64,000 bases of DNA. It comes from Lentzea californiensis (GTDB taxonomy: Bacteria; Actinomycetota; Actinomycetes; Mycobacteriales; Pseudonocardiaceae). A model generated the notes under the pieces. That model was not told the DNA's origin. It saw only the letters and a program-made list of their open reading frames with translations, and did no database searches. Below, piece after piece: positions 27,845 to 39,152 of the stretch. Every line of letters begins with the position of its first letter. Positions within the stretch are counted from its first letter, which is position 1. The stretch spans positions 62,001 through 126,000 of the forward strand of contig NZ_JANBBE010000008.1 in the NCBI RefSeq assembly GCF_024648825.1, given 5' to 3'. The position numbers and the translations under genes are program-made.

Positions 27845-28273
27845 TCAGCCTTGGGAGATGTAGGCCTGCAACTGGTCCTGCGATTGTTCGAGCTGACCGA
27901 TCCGGCTCTTCACCACGTCGCCGATGCTGACGATCCCGACCAGTTGCCCGTCGGACAGCACGGGCACGTGGCGGAAGCGCCGCTCGGTCATCACGACCGT
28001 GAGGCTGTCCACCGTGTCCGACGGCGAACAGGTGAAGACGTCGGCGGTCATGATCGCCGACACGGGAGAAGACAGCAGTTCGACGCCGACCTCGTGCAGC
28101 CGGCGCACCACGTCGCGCTCCGACACGATCCCCGCCACGCCGGACGAACCGACGACGACGATCGCGCCGATGTTGTGTTCGGCGAGCGCTCTGAGCAGTT
28201 CGGACACCGGGACGTCCGGGTCGATTGTCGCGACCGCCGATCCCTTGGTCCGCAAAACGTCAGCGATCCTCAC
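27845..28273 (-). CDS. two-CBS-domain protein
   Basis: Two CBS domains fill the 142 residues: VSELLRALAEHNIGAIVVVGSSGVAGIVSERDVVRRL and DSLTVVMTERRFRHVPVLSDGQLVGIVSIGDVVK. The GTG at 28273 is chosen because GGAGG lies six to eight bases upstream; the frame extends further to 28306 without support. Stand-alone CBS pairs bind adenine nucleotides or related ligands and act as energy or redox sensors on partner proteins. No partner is adjacent. Confidence 0.9.
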   Translation of the reverse strand: MRIADVLRTKGSAVATIDPDVPVSELLRALAEHNIGAIVVVGSSGVAGIVSERDVVRRLHEVGVELLSSPVSAIMTADVFTCSPSDTVDSLTVVMTERRFRHVPVLSDGQLVGIVSIGDVVKSRIGQLEQSQDQLQAYISQG

Positions 28274-28357
28274 CTGGCGCCTCCGATCCTGTCGGTCCGG
28301 TAGCAACTCAGGCTAGATCGGATCCGGACAGAACGGGAGATCAAGCCCACGAAGGGA

Positions 28358-28391
28358 GCAGGGGACGTAGCCGTTCGGCCACGTCCCCTGC
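28358..28391 (-). terminator. stem-loop after the 55-residue gene
   Basis: A 15-base arm starting GCAGGGGACGT pairs with ACGTCCCCTGC (14 of 15 positions) around a GTTC loop. It lies 26 bp downstream of the small gene ending at 28418 on the minus strand. Confidence 0.65.
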
Positions 28392-28417
28392 CGGTGTCGC
28401 GCCTGGTTCGGCGTCGG

Positions 28418-28585
28418 CTACGCGGATCCTCCGCGGCGACGGGTCGCGAACTGGCGCGGATGGACCAACGGCACACGCTGCTGCGGCAACTGGAAGTGCG
28501 TGTTCTGGTCCTGCTTGCCCCGCTTCTGCGCACGTCGCGCGGCACGGTTGCCCGGCTCGGGCTGGGGTTGGGTGGTGTCAGGCAT
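28418..28585 (-). CDS. small basic protein, 55 aa
   Basis: A short, basic, Gln/Arg-rich protein (MPDTTQPQPEPGNRAARRAQKRGK ... VHPRQFATRRRGG) with no membrane segment. The ATG at 28585 has an excellent GAGGAGG site eight bases upstream, and a stem-loop follows the stop, which together support a real gene. Similar PGNRAARRAQ-type small proteins are common and uncharacterised in actinobacteria. The 208 bp upstream contain a 15-bp perfect palindrome, CTTCATC A GATGAAG (28721-28735), and no other gene. Confidence 0.65.
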   Translation of the reverse strand: MPDTTQPQPEPGNRAARRAQKRGKQDQNTHFQLPQQRVPLVHPRQFATRRRGGSA

Positions 28586-28793
28586 GCGAAAGCCTCCTCG
28601 CGAAGAGGGCGTGCAAAGGGCACGGCGAAAGACGGCCGTGAGAGATGGACCCGCGCATGGGTCACCGGAGACGCGCGCGACGACGAGGTCGCGAAGGGCA
28701 GCGTCGAGAGCGCTGCGGGGCTTCATCAGATGAAGAGCATGTCCGCAACGCTAGCGAGGCCGCAGCCTCGTGCCAACCGAATTAAGCCGCGTC

Positions 28794-29990
28794 CTAACCC
28801 CGGGCCCGAGCGGCGGCCGCGCCGGCGCCGAGCATCACGAGGATGACGGTGACCATCGCCCACTTGCGGGACTTGGTCATCGGCGTCGTCTCCGGGTCGA
28901 GTGCGAGTTCCTTGCGAGGCTCGGGTTTCTGACGCGCGGCACGCACCGGCATCGGTTGCTGCGGTGCGACGGGCGGCGGTGTGGCCGCGATGGGCGAGGG
29001 CGGCGGCACGACCGGTGCGGGCGCCGGAGCCGGGGCGGGAACCGGCGCGGGAGGAGCAGGCGGTGGCAGTGGCGCCGGTACCTCGGGGCGGGGTGCGGGA
29101 GGTTCGACGCGCGGCGGCATCGGGTTCGGCAGACAGCCCGCCGCGTCGATCATGCCCATCTGCGGGCCGGTCGAGAGTTCCGCTGCCGTGGTGCCCGTGA
29201 TGCGGTAGACGCGGCTGCGACCCTTGTAACCGTTGTTGATGGCGTAGACGGTGCCGGCCGAGTCGATCAGCACGGCGCCGTACGTGGACCTGCCGGGCAG
29301 TTCGGCGATCTCCGCCTTGGCCAACACCCGCCCGGTCATCGGGTCGAACGACACGACCTCGCCCGGCCCCCAGCCCGCGGCCGACACCCCGGTCAGCTTC
29401 CCGCTCGCCGGGTCGGCGGTGAAGTCGTCGAGCGTCAGGGCGGGCCAGTCCAGCACCACGGTGCGCACGATCTTCAGATACGACGGGCTGTCCGGGTCGA
29501 TGTCGATGGCGTGCAGCCGGGCGTGGTCACGCACGTAGAACTTGGTGCCGACGACCGCGCCCGCCGACACGTCGTCGGTGCGGAACCAGTGCGCGTCAAC
29601 AGGTCCGAGGTCGTTGACCACTCCCCTGGTGTCGATCAGCACGACGTGCGACGGGTTCTTCCACCAGCGGTGGCCCTTGGACGTGAGTCCGACCAGACGG
29701 CCCAGCGCCGGCGAGTACCCCAGTGCATTCACCGCGTAGTCCAGGCGGGCCACTTCCGTCACCCCACCGGATGACGCGTCCACTTTCGTGAACATCGAAA
29801 AGTGTCCACGATGGGATGAACGTACTTGATAAGCGTCACAGTTCGGCGGCGCAGCTTGAGCAACGGCGCTGGTGAACGGCGTGGAAAGCACCAATAGCGA
29901 GGAGACCGCGCCCAACGCGAGCGAATCCCGCCGCCACCGGTATGGAGTAACCCAATACGACAACCGGGTATTTGTGCTGTTGCCGCGCAT
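28794..29990 (-). CDS. secreted beta-propeller protein with Pro-rich stalk and C-terminal anchor
   Basis: About 398 residues. The N-terminus carries a signal peptide after a basic stretch (WRRDSLALGAVSSLLVLSTPF...AVAQA). A propeller-like domain follows (~45-285; VTEVARLDYAVNALGYSPALGRLVGLT, TVYAINNGYKGRSRVYRITG; like DUF6923). Then comes a ~75-residue Pro/Ala/Val stalk and a C-terminal membrane helix (WAMVTVILVMLGAGAAAA) ending in RARG. It is probably displayed on the cell surface. Start at ATG 29990 is favoured by AGG five bases upstream; 30014 is also open. A paralogous layout occurs at 43023-43973. Confidence 0.75.
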   Translation of the reverse strand: MRGNSTNTRLSYWVTPYRWRRDSLALGAVSSLLVLSTPFTSAVAQAAPPNCDAYQVRSSHRGHFSMFTKVDASSGGVTEVARLDYAVNALGYSPALGRLVGLTSKGHRWWKNPSHVVLIDTRGVVNDLGPVDAHWFRTDDVSAGAVVGTKFYVRDHARLHAIDIDPDSPSYLKIVRTVVLDWPALTLDDFTADPASGKLTGVSAAGWGPGEVVSFDPMTGRVLAKAEIAELPGRSTYGAVLIDSAGTVYAINNGYKGRSRVYRITGTTAAELSTGPQMGMIDAAGCLPNPMPPRVEPPAPRPEVPAPLPPPAPPAPVPAPAPAPAPVVPPPSPIAATPPPVAPQQPMPVRAARQKPEPRKELALDPETTPMTKSRKWAMVTVILVMLGAGAAAARARG

Positions 29991-30039
29991 TCCCACCTGA
30001 CCATTACTCGTCAACCAGACCGTGCTGTACCGGTCACAG

Positions 30040-30053
30040 TAGACCGTGGTCTA
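30040..30053. promoter_or_regulatory. TAGACC-GT-GGTCTA palindrome
   Basis: A perfect 6+2+6 inverted repeat lies in the divergent intergenic space between the propeller gene and the DUF4239 gene, 24 bp before the latter's start. A partial copy, AGACCGTG, occurs about 24 bp to the left. It is a candidate operator; no regulator gene is adjacent. Confidence 0.4.
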
Positions 30054-30077
30054 ATCCCACACCAGAAAGGAGCCGAA

Positions 30078-30836
30078 TTGAGCATTTACCTCAGCGGCAC
30101 GCTCTGGGTTCTCGGTGCCGCAGCCATCTCCGCCGTTCTCGTCGTCATCACCCGCCGGTTCGGCTCGGAGGAAGTGGGCGAGAAGAACCTCGGCGCGGGC
30201 GGATCGGTGTTCAGCATCGTCGCCGGTCTGCACGCGGTGCTCGCCGCGTTCATCCTCATCTCCCTGTTCGACTCGGCGAACGGCGCCGAGGAACAGGTGC
30301 AGAAGGAGGCCAACGCGCTGGTCGCCGTCGACTGGTCGTCGGACTCGCTGCCGGACCCCGTGAAGTCGCAGGTCGACCAGTTGATCCGCGACTACGTGTC
30401 GACCGTCGTCGACGACGAGTGGCCTCGCATGCGCGACGGCGAAGAGATCGGCAACCAGGGCTGGGCCACGTTGAACCAGCTCAGGGACGCGATCTCGACG
30501 GCGGCGCCGAACGGTGCCTGGCAGGAGGACCGCAAGGCCGAGGCGGCGAACCAGCTGTGGGAGGTCTACCAGGCCAGGCAGGAACGGCTGGACGCGGCGG
30601 ACAACGGGGTCAACCCGGTCGTGTGGCTCGCGCTGCTGATCGGCACCGGGCTCTCGCTGCTGTTCCCGTACCTGTTCGGCGGGCCCACCCTGACCTCGCA
30701 ACTGCTGATCACGATCACGCTGAGCTCGACCCTGGTCCTGCTGCTGTTCGCGATCTACCAGTTGCAGAACCCTTTCAGCGGCGGCGTGCTCATCCCGCCG
30801 GACGCGTTCAGTTCCGCGCTGGACCGGCTGAGCTAA
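30078..30836 (+). CDS. DUF4239 membrane protein
   Basis: The 252-residue protein has two N-terminal membrane helices (~5-25 and 42-62), a ~115-residue soluble helical segment, and two C-terminal helices (NPVVWLALLIGTGLSLLFPYLF and LITITLSSTLVLLLFAIYQL). This is the DUF4239 (bestrophin-like) arrangement. The start is TTG with a strong AAAGGAG site six bases upstream. Function is unknown. The 3' end overlaps the convergent EcsC-family gene by four bases. Confidence 0.88.
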   Translation: MSIYLSGTLWVLGAAAISAVLVVITRRFGSEEVGEKNLGAGGSVFSIVAGLHAVLAAFILISLFDSANGAEEQVQKEANALVAVDWSSDSLPDPVKSQVDQLIRDYVSTVVDDEWPRMRDGEEIGNQGWATLNQLRDAISTAAPNGAWQEDRKAEAANQLWEVYQARQERLDAADNGVNPVVWLALLIGTGLSLLFPYLFGGPTLTSQLLITITLSSTLVLLLFAIYQLQNPFSGGVLIPPDAFSSALDRLS

Positions 30837-31489
30837 CGCTGATCGGTCGTTCCGTCCGCTTCCTCGATCTCGACGGACAGCACCTCGCCGTCGATGAACT
30901 TCGGCAACACGTCCGTGTGAGTGAAGTAGCGATTCGCGAACGCGCCGACCGCCCTGGTGGACGCGGCGTCGACGCCACCGCCGATGACGCCGCCCAGCAG
31001 CGGAACGCCCTTCGCCACGACAGTACCGAGTTTTTTCGTACCGTATTTTGTGATGAGTGCCGACGCGGCCTTCTTGGTGAACTGCTTGATGCCGACTTTC
31101 TTGAACAGCTCGGTTCCGGCATTGCCGAGAAGGCACAGCAGGATCGCCATCTGCACCTCGTCGCTGTCCACGTCGTGACCGCGCACCGCCGCGATGGACG
31201 CGATGAGGTGCGTCTGGATGACGTAGGTGGCCGCGACGTTGGACGGCAGCGAGATCGGCAGCGTGATCAGGCCGCCGAGGTTCGTGATGAAGCCCTGCGC
31301 GCCCGCCAGCGCCACGTGCGTGCGGACGAGGTGCTTGATCGCGTCGGTCTCGTCGCCCTTCTTGACGAGCGCGTCGGACGCCGCCTCGCGGGCGCTCTTG
31401 AACGGCCCGAAGCCGTCGACGCCGGCGCGCAGCAGGTAGTCGGCGATGCCCTGCTGGGCCTTGTTCAGCTCACCCTTGGACTCAGCCAC
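30833..31489 (-). CDS. EcsC family protein
   Basis: The 218-residue protein shows EcsC-family features: GFGPFKSAREAASDALVKKGDETDAIKHLVRTH, a glycine-rich hydrophobic hairpin GFITNLGGLITLPISLPSNVAATYVIQTHLIASIAAVRGHD and another at GVPLLGGVIGGGVDAASTRAVGAFA. These hydrophobic stretches suggest membrane association. The biochemical role is unknown. It is 10 bp downstream of the Rph-like gene in the same direction, suggesting one transcript. Confidence 0.87.
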   Translation of the reverse strand: MAESKGELNKAQQGIADYLLRAGVDGFGPFKSAREAASDALVKKGDETDAIKHLVRTHVALAGAQGFITNLGGLITLPISLPSNVAATYVIQTHLIASIAAVRGHDVDSDEVQMAILLCLLGNAGTELFKKVGIKQFTKKAASALITKYGTKKLGTVVAKGVPLLGGVIGGGVDAASTRAVGAFANRYFTHTDVLPKFIDGEVLSVEIEEADGTTDQR

Positions 31490-31499
31490 GAACCCGACA

Positions 31500-34022
31500 T
31501 TACGCGTCCGGCCGCCCTTCTGAGACCTCGACGGGCGACTCCGGTGTGATCACCGCGCCCGTGCTGCCGTCCACGGTGATCCGGTCGCCGGTTCTGATCC
31601 GCGTGACGGCCTCGCGCACCCCCACGACCGCCGGAATGCCGTACTCCCGTGCCACGACCGCGCCGTGCGAGTTCGCGCCGCCCATCTCCATCACCAGGCC
31701 GCCCGCCGTGAGGAACAGAGGCGTCCAGCCTGGGTCCGTCGACGGCGCCACGAGGATCTCGCCCGGTTCGAGGTGCGCGCCGACCGGGTCCATGACGACG
31801 CGTGCGATGCCGGTGATCGTGCCCGCCGACGCCGGTGTGCCGACGAGGTCACCCTCCGCGGGGGCGCCGTGGTGCACGGCTTCGGGTTCCGTGCCGTCCG
31901 ACAGCAGCACGCGCGGGATGTGCCTGCGCCGCATCTCCCGGTCGTAGACCTCACGGCGCCCGGCCACCGTCGGGCGCAGATCTCCTTGCGCGGACCGCAT
32001 TTCCTCGAAGTTCAGGAAGAACACGTCGTCCGCGACGTCCAGCCGCCCAGCCGCGACGAGTTCGGCGCCGATGGCGGCGACGCGCTTCCGTAGCACACCG
32101 AACAACGTGATGATCAGGTACTTCGGGTACTCCCGCAGGCCGGCGAGCACCCTGGTGCGACGCAGCGCGAAGCGCACGAACCAGCCCCAGCCTCGGGCAC
32201 GGCGGGCGAGCGTGTCGATCATCGCCTCGGCTTCGGCGGCACCGCGTGCGAAGACCGCGTCGGGGTGGCCCTGGTCGCCTTCCAGGCGCAGGAAGTTCTT
32301 GATCACGCCGATGACGTGCGCCGGGTCGTCGGACCACCGCGGCAGGCCCAGGTCGATCTCGGCGACGGCGCGGTGGCCCCACCGCGCGAGGAAGCGGTCG
32401 AGCGCGGCCGGGCGTTCGCCGTCCTGGAGCTGCCGCAGCGCGACGGGATCGCGCCTGATCTCCTGCGCGAGGTCCCACATCGCCATGTCCATCTGGGTGG
32501 TGACGTTGTTCGGCAGGCCGCGCAGCACGGTCTGCAACTCCCCCGGCCCGGTCCTCACGACCTTGCCGACCAGGCCGAGCATCGCGAACCCGACCAGCGC
32601 GGTGGGCGCGAGGCGGGGCAGCACGGGCACGACGCACTGCTGTAGCGCCTGTTCGATCGAGAGGGTCGCGGACTTCTCCAGTATCTGGCGTTCCAACCGC
32701 AACGCCTCGCGCACGGCCTTCTCGGGGTTCGCCAGCGCCTTCATCGCCGTCACGGGTACGCGGAAGCGGCGGGCGAGCCGGAGAACGCGCTTCAACGCGG
32801 GCGTCGGCGACGAGTTCCTGATCGCGAACCTCGGGTCGTCGAACAGGCCCCGCAGCACCTCGGAGGAGCGCGCCTCCATCACGCCGAGCAGGCGCGTGAC
32901 GAACTCGCGGCCCACCTTGCTCTGCAGGACCTTGGTGACATCGAAGAAGATGCGTTCGCCGTTCTCCACATAGGACTTGCTCCGCGGATCGCCGATCACG
33001 ATCTCGAGGGCGGACTTGGAGATCTCCCGGAACGTCGCGCGCCCCATCGGCGTGATCGGTCGTTCGAGCCCCTGTGCGAGGCTGAAGCAGAAGTAAGCGT
33101 GCGCGGTGCCGTCCGGGTTGTCCGGCAACGGGAACAGCGTCGTGATCGGCCTCGCCTGGGTGAGGTGCAACTCGCCGTCGTCGTCGATCGCCCACTCGAT
33201 GTCCTGTGGCGAGCCGTAGCGCCGCTGCACCTTGCGACCGAGGACGGCGAGCCCGTGGATCTGCCCGTCGGTGAGGCATTGGCCGGCGCTCTCGCCGACC
33301 TCGACGTGTTCGGTGCCGCCACCGGGCAGCGAGCGGATGACGAGCTTCTTGTCCCCCAGCCGTTTCTCGGCGATCTCGCTGCCGGAGACGACGAAGTGGT
33401 CGGGGTTGACGGCGCCGGACACCACGGCCTCACCGAGACCGGGGCTCGCGTCGATGACGATCTGGTCGCGCGTGCCGGTGACCGGGTTCGCGGTGAACAT
33501 CACCCCGGACACCGCGGACTGCACCATCCGTTGCACGACGACGGCCAGGTAGGTCGTGGTGTGGTCGATGCCGTTGGTGTCGCGGTAGCTGACCGCACGG
33601 TCGGTCCACAGCGACGCCCAGCACCGGCGCACGGCGTCGACCACCTCGTCCTCGCCGACGACGTTGAGGAACGTGTCCTGCTGGCCGGCGAAGCTCGCGA
33701 ACGGCAGGTCCTCGGCCGTGGCGCTGGACCGCACGGCGACCGGGACCCTGTCGCCGAGATTGCGGTACTCGGCGACGACCGCATCACGGATCTCCTGCGG
33801 CACAGCGGTTTCCAGCAACGTCCTGCGGGCGTTCTCCGGAGTGGTGCTCGCCAGCTCGTCAGCCTGCGCGACGGCGCGGTAGGCCTCGGTGGTGACGCAG
33901 AAACCCTGCGGCACCGGGAAGCCGGCCCTGGTGAGCTCACCGAGGTTCGCGGCCTTGCCGCCCACCGTGGCGAGCATCGTGCCGTCGATGGACTTGAAGC
34001 CGATGGTGAGCGTCATGGTCAC
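31500..34022 (-). CDS. Rph-like three-domain dikinase (rifampin phosphotransferase or PEP-synthase-like)
   Basis: The 840-residue protein has an N-terminal ATP-binding domain (~1-305: GGKAANLGELTRAGFPVPQGFCVT, VRSSATAEDLPFASFAGQ, DIEWAIDDDGELHLTQARPIT). A central helical domain (~320-690) follows, and then a C-terminal swivelling domain with the phosphohistidine in GGANSHGAVVAREYGIPAVVG (His786). It lacks the C-terminal TIM barrel of PEP synthase and ends just after the His domain. That is the layout of rifampin phosphotransferase, which inactivates rifamycins by phosphorylation. The central-domain substrate specificity cannot be judged by eye. GGAGGGG precedes ATG 34022. Confidence 0.72.
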   Translation of the reverse strand: MTMTLTIGFKSIDGTMLATVGGKAANLGELTRAGFPVPQGFCVTTEAYRAVAQADELASTTPENARRTLLETAVPQEIRDAVVAEYRNLGDRVPVAVRSSATAEDLPFASFAGQQDTFLNVVGEDEVVDAVRRCWASLWTDRAVSYRDTNGIDHTTTYLAVVVQRMVQSAVSGVMFTANPVTGTRDQIVIDASPGLGEAVVSGAVNPDHFVVSGSEIAEKRLGDKKLVIRSLPGGGTEHVEVGESAGQCLTDGQIHGLAVLGRKVQRRYGSPQDIEWAIDDDGELHLTQARPITTLFPLPDNPDGTAHAYFCFSLAQGLERPITPMGRATFREISKSALEIVIGDPRSKSYVENGERIFFDVTKVLQSKVGREFVTRLLGVMEARSSEVLRGLFDDPRFAIRNSSPTPALKRVLRLARRFRVPVTAMKALANPEKAVREALRLERQILEKSATLSIEQALQQCVVPVLPRLAPTALVGFAMLGLVGKVVRTGPGELQTVLRGLPNNVTTQMDMAMWDLAQEIRRDPVALRQLQDGERPAALDRFLARWGHRAVAEIDLGLPRWSDDPAHVIGVIKNFLRLEGDQGHPDAVFARGAAEAEAMIDTLARRARGWGWFVRFALRRTRVLAGLREYPKYLIITLFGVLRKRVAAIGAELVAAGRLDVADDVFFLNFEEMRSAQGDLRPTVAGRREVYDREMRRRHIPRVLLSDGTEPEAVHHGAPAEGDLVGTPASAGTITGIARVVMDPVGAHLEPGEILVAPSTDPGWTPLFLTAGGLVMEMGGANSHGAVVAREYGIPAVVGVREAVTRIRTGDRITVDGSTGAVITPESPVEVSEGRPDA

Positions 34023-34057
34023 CCCTCCAGGTGTCGCCTGAAAAGGAGGCTACGAGC

Positions 34058-34095
34058 ATTCGGCGAATAACTCAACACGTGATGAATAAATCACG
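34058..34095. promoter_or_regulatory. palindromes upstream of the Rph-like gene
   Basis: ATTCG-G-CGAAT (34058-34068) and CGTGAT-N6-ATCACG (34078-34095) lie in the 76-bp gap before the Rph-like start. They are candidate operator or promoter elements. The published RAE consensus associated with rifamycin-inducible genes is not visible here. Confidence 0.35.
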
Positions 34096-34098
34096 CCC

Positions 34099-35001
34099 TC
34101 AGGACGAAACCTCCTGATCAGAGCGCTCGACCCAATTCGGGAGAGGCTCGCGCTCCCGCCGCCACTCCTCCGGCGGGTTCGCGACGATGCCGCCGACGAT
34201 CGCGGCCGTCGTGTCGACGTCGCCGCCGGCCCTGACGCACGCCGTGATGGCGGCGCGGTAGTCGTCGAGGTGGTGCGCGGCGACCCAGAGGGTGAACGGC
34301 ACGGTGTCCTGCGCCGTCACCCGCGACCCGTTGCCGAGGACGTACGCGGCCTCTTCGGCGTCACCGATCTTGCGCGCCTTGTCGATCCCCTTGCGCACGA
34401 ACGAGTCTTCGAGGTGGTCGAGCACCGTTCCGAGCAGATCTCGCGGCGGCGTGCCCGTCAGCCGTGCTCTGGCCGCGACGGCCGCCGCGTGTGCCACCGC
34501 GAGGCCTCCCATGACACCCTCGGGGTGCTGGTGCGTCACCTCGCTGGCCCGGATCGCTTGCGTCGTCACGGTTCGCGGGTCGTCGGCGAAGTACGCGCCC
34601 AGCGGTGCGATCCGCATCGCCGCCCCGTTGCCGCACGAACCTTGCCCGTCGAACGCGCTGGAGGCCGCGTCTTTCCACGGCGTGCCTTGGCGGATCTTGC
34701 GCAGGATGGTGAAAGCCCCAGCGCCGTAACCGCGGTAGGGCTCGCACCGATCGGCGAACGTCGCCGCGAGCCGGGTTGGGTCGACGTCACCGTGGTCACG
34801 GAGCTCGGCGACGAGGTTGCAGGCCATTTCGGTGTCGTCGGTCCACTCCCACGGACCCCGTGGCGGCTTGCCGGCCACGAGGTCGGGCAACGAGCGGCCG
34901 ACCATGAAGAACTGAGCGCCCAGAGCGTCGCCGACGGAGAGCCCGTCGAGCGAGGCGTATGCGAGGTCCAGGCGCGCACGAGTGTGCAGAACTATGCGCA
35001 T
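34099..35001 (-). CDS. ADP-ribosylglycohydrolase family protein
   Basis: The DraG-type fold is marked by LDGLSVGDALGAQFF, EWTDDTEMACNLV (metal ligands), GNGAAMRIAPLGAYF and CVRAGGDVDTTAAIVGGIVA (metal Asp residues). About 300 residues is normal. Such enzymes remove ADP-ribose from protein or nucleic acid targets or hydrolyse related nucleosides. ATG 34999-35001 is preceded in frame by a GTG. No cognate ADP-ribosyltransferase is adjacent. It precedes the Rph-like gene by 76 bp in the same direction. Confidence 0.9.
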   Translation of the reverse strand: MRIVLHTRARLDLAYASLDGLSVGDALGAQFFMVGRSLPDLVAGKPPRGPWEWTDDTEMACNLVAELRDHGDVDPTRLAATFADRCEPYRGYGAGAFTILRKIRQGTPWKDAASSAFDGQGSCGNGAAMRIAPLGAYFADDPRTVTTQAIRASEVTHQHPEGVMGGLAVAHAAAVAARARLTGTPPRDLLGTVLDHLEDSFVRKGIDKARKIGDAEEAAYVLGNGSRVTAQDTVPFTLWVAAHHLDDYRAAITACVRAGGDVDTTAAIVGGIVANPPEEWRREREPLPNWVERSDQEVSS

Positions 35002-35062
35002 CACCTGCGATTTTACCGGTTCGGCCTACCCTGGGCACACGAATTCGGAGTGATCCGGGAGT

Positions 35063-35614
35063 TCACCTCGACAGCCCGGCAGGCGTGAAGACGAAGCTGT
35101 CGCGGAAGCCACCGTCACCACGCCGCGTCGCCATCAGCCGCATCTCCGGCATGAAGTGGAAGAACACCAGCGCCCCCGACCGGTCCGGGTAGCCGAGCGT
35201 CTTCGAGTACTTGGGGTTCGTACCGCCCAGCCACAACGGCGGCTCGCCGTACTCGGCGATCACGTCGTCGAGCAGGCAGTCCCGCTCCCCCAGCACGCCG
35301 GGGATCCGGCTGTCGGCGTCGAGCGACAGCCAGCCCTGCCGGTGCGCGAGGTCCGCGTACACCGAGGCCATGACGTCCTCGCTGCGGTGGCCGAGCGCCT
35401 CGTGCACCGCGCCGCTGACCATCGCCGCGTTCGCCGCGCCGCGCTTGACCAGCGACTCGAGCTCAATCTGCCACCGGTCCGTGCGGTCGTCGGCGAACGC
35501 CAGCGCGTCGAGCAGGGTGAGGATCACCGCCTCACCGCCGTACATGCCGGGACGCCGGACAGCCGCGTTGAGCTGACCGAGCAGGTACCGGCGTAAGTCG
35601 TCGAACGAAGGCAT
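35063..35614 (-). CDS. hypothetical protein, 183 aa
   Basis: A cytoplasmic protein with no motif I recognise. It begins MPSFDDLRRYLLGQLNAAVRRPGMYGGEAVILTLLDALAFAD, has a helical middle and ends RSGALVFFHFMPEMRLMATRRGDGGF. The AVRRPGMYGG segment resembles short proteins often found beside toxin or HNH-type genes, but that is a loose resemblance. AAGGGGGAGAG immediately precedes ATG 35614, giving good translational support. It is divergent from the HNH-like gene. Confidence 0.65.
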   Translation of the reverse strand: MPSFDDLRRYLLGQLNAAVRRPGMYGGEAVILTLLDALAFADDRTDRWQIELESLVKRGAANAAMVSGAVHEALGHRSEDVMASVYADLAHRQGWLSLDADSRIPGVLGERDCLLDDVIAEYGEPPLWLGGTNPKYSKTLGYPDRSGALVFFHFMPEMRLMATRRGDGGFRDSFVFTPAGLSR

Positions 35615-35712
35615 CTCTCCCCCTTGATGCGAGATGTTCTATCAGTTGCGGGTGGGCGAAACGGAATCGCCTTCATGACCGACAGGGGAGGCAACAACTG
35701 GGGAAGGACCAC

Positions 35713-36234
35713 ATGAGCATCAGCAACCAGCAGATCGTCGCGTACCGGGTCGAGCACGAGGTCGAGCTCGTCATCGACTGGAGCACGGCCCACGAACGAT
35801 GCTGGCGCTGCGGTTACAGGTCCTCACTCGAGCAACACCTCGTCGTGCCTGCGTCAATGGGTGGCAGTCGCACCACGGACAACCTCGTGTTGCTGTGCGG
35901 GCGGTGCGTCAGCGAGTCGCCGAGCCACCAGGATCCGCAGTACCTGTGGCGGTGGCTGCGCGCGACTTCGGCCTCGTCCTACGACACGTACTGGACGTTG
36001 CGCGGGTGGGAGGAGTTCGAGGTCATCTTCGGCCGCAGGCCGCTGGAGTGCTTCGAGGAGGCGGCGGTCAACCACCGGTCGCTGAACGCGGAGTGCCGGG
36101 CGCTGGCCGCGGACGAGTTCGCGAAGACCGTCATGCGCTTCGGGGAGGGCCGGCTCAACCCGTCGACGATCGCGTGCGTGATCGCGGAGGTCGAGAAGAA
36201 GCTGGCGGACCGCCACGGCATCACACTGCCGTGA
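35713..36234 (+). CDS. HNH-like zinc-finger protein
   Basis: The 173-residue protein contains CWRCG at residues ~36-40, HLVVPASMGGSRTTDNLVLLCGRCV (~47-71) and then an acidic helical C-terminus. Two CxxC pairs framing a His-x3-Pro-x-S-x-G-G-x-x-x-x-x-N core match the HNH fold. The second catalytic His is replaced by Asn in TDN, as in HNN variants. It could be a nuclease or a DNA-binding derivative. GGAAGGA lies before ATG 35713. The neighbouring 183-residue gene is divergent across 98 bp. Confidence 0.72.
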   Translation: MSISNQQIVAYRVEHEVELVIDWSTAHERCWRCGYRSSLEQHLVVPASMGGSRTTDNLVLLCGRCVSESPSHQDPQYLWRWLRATSASSYDTYWTLRGWEEFEVIFGRRPLECFEEAAVNHRSLNAECRALAADEFAKTVMRFGEGRLNPSTIACVIAEVEKKLADRHGITLP

Positions 36235-36261
36235 CGGTCCGCCACTGGTTCAACTGAAGGA

Positions 36262-39087
<2,826 letters not shown>

Positions 39088-39152
39088 GGTGGATCTCCCT
39101 CGTACTGGTGCTTAGAAAAGATGATGGTCACGCGCGCTTGGGCGCACGCGGA

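Noticed and set aside
39088..39152. Cobalamin riboswitch in front of nrdJ
   Set aside because: The 65-bp gap is too short and has no B12-box-like sequence; nrdJ is co-transcribed with nrdR.
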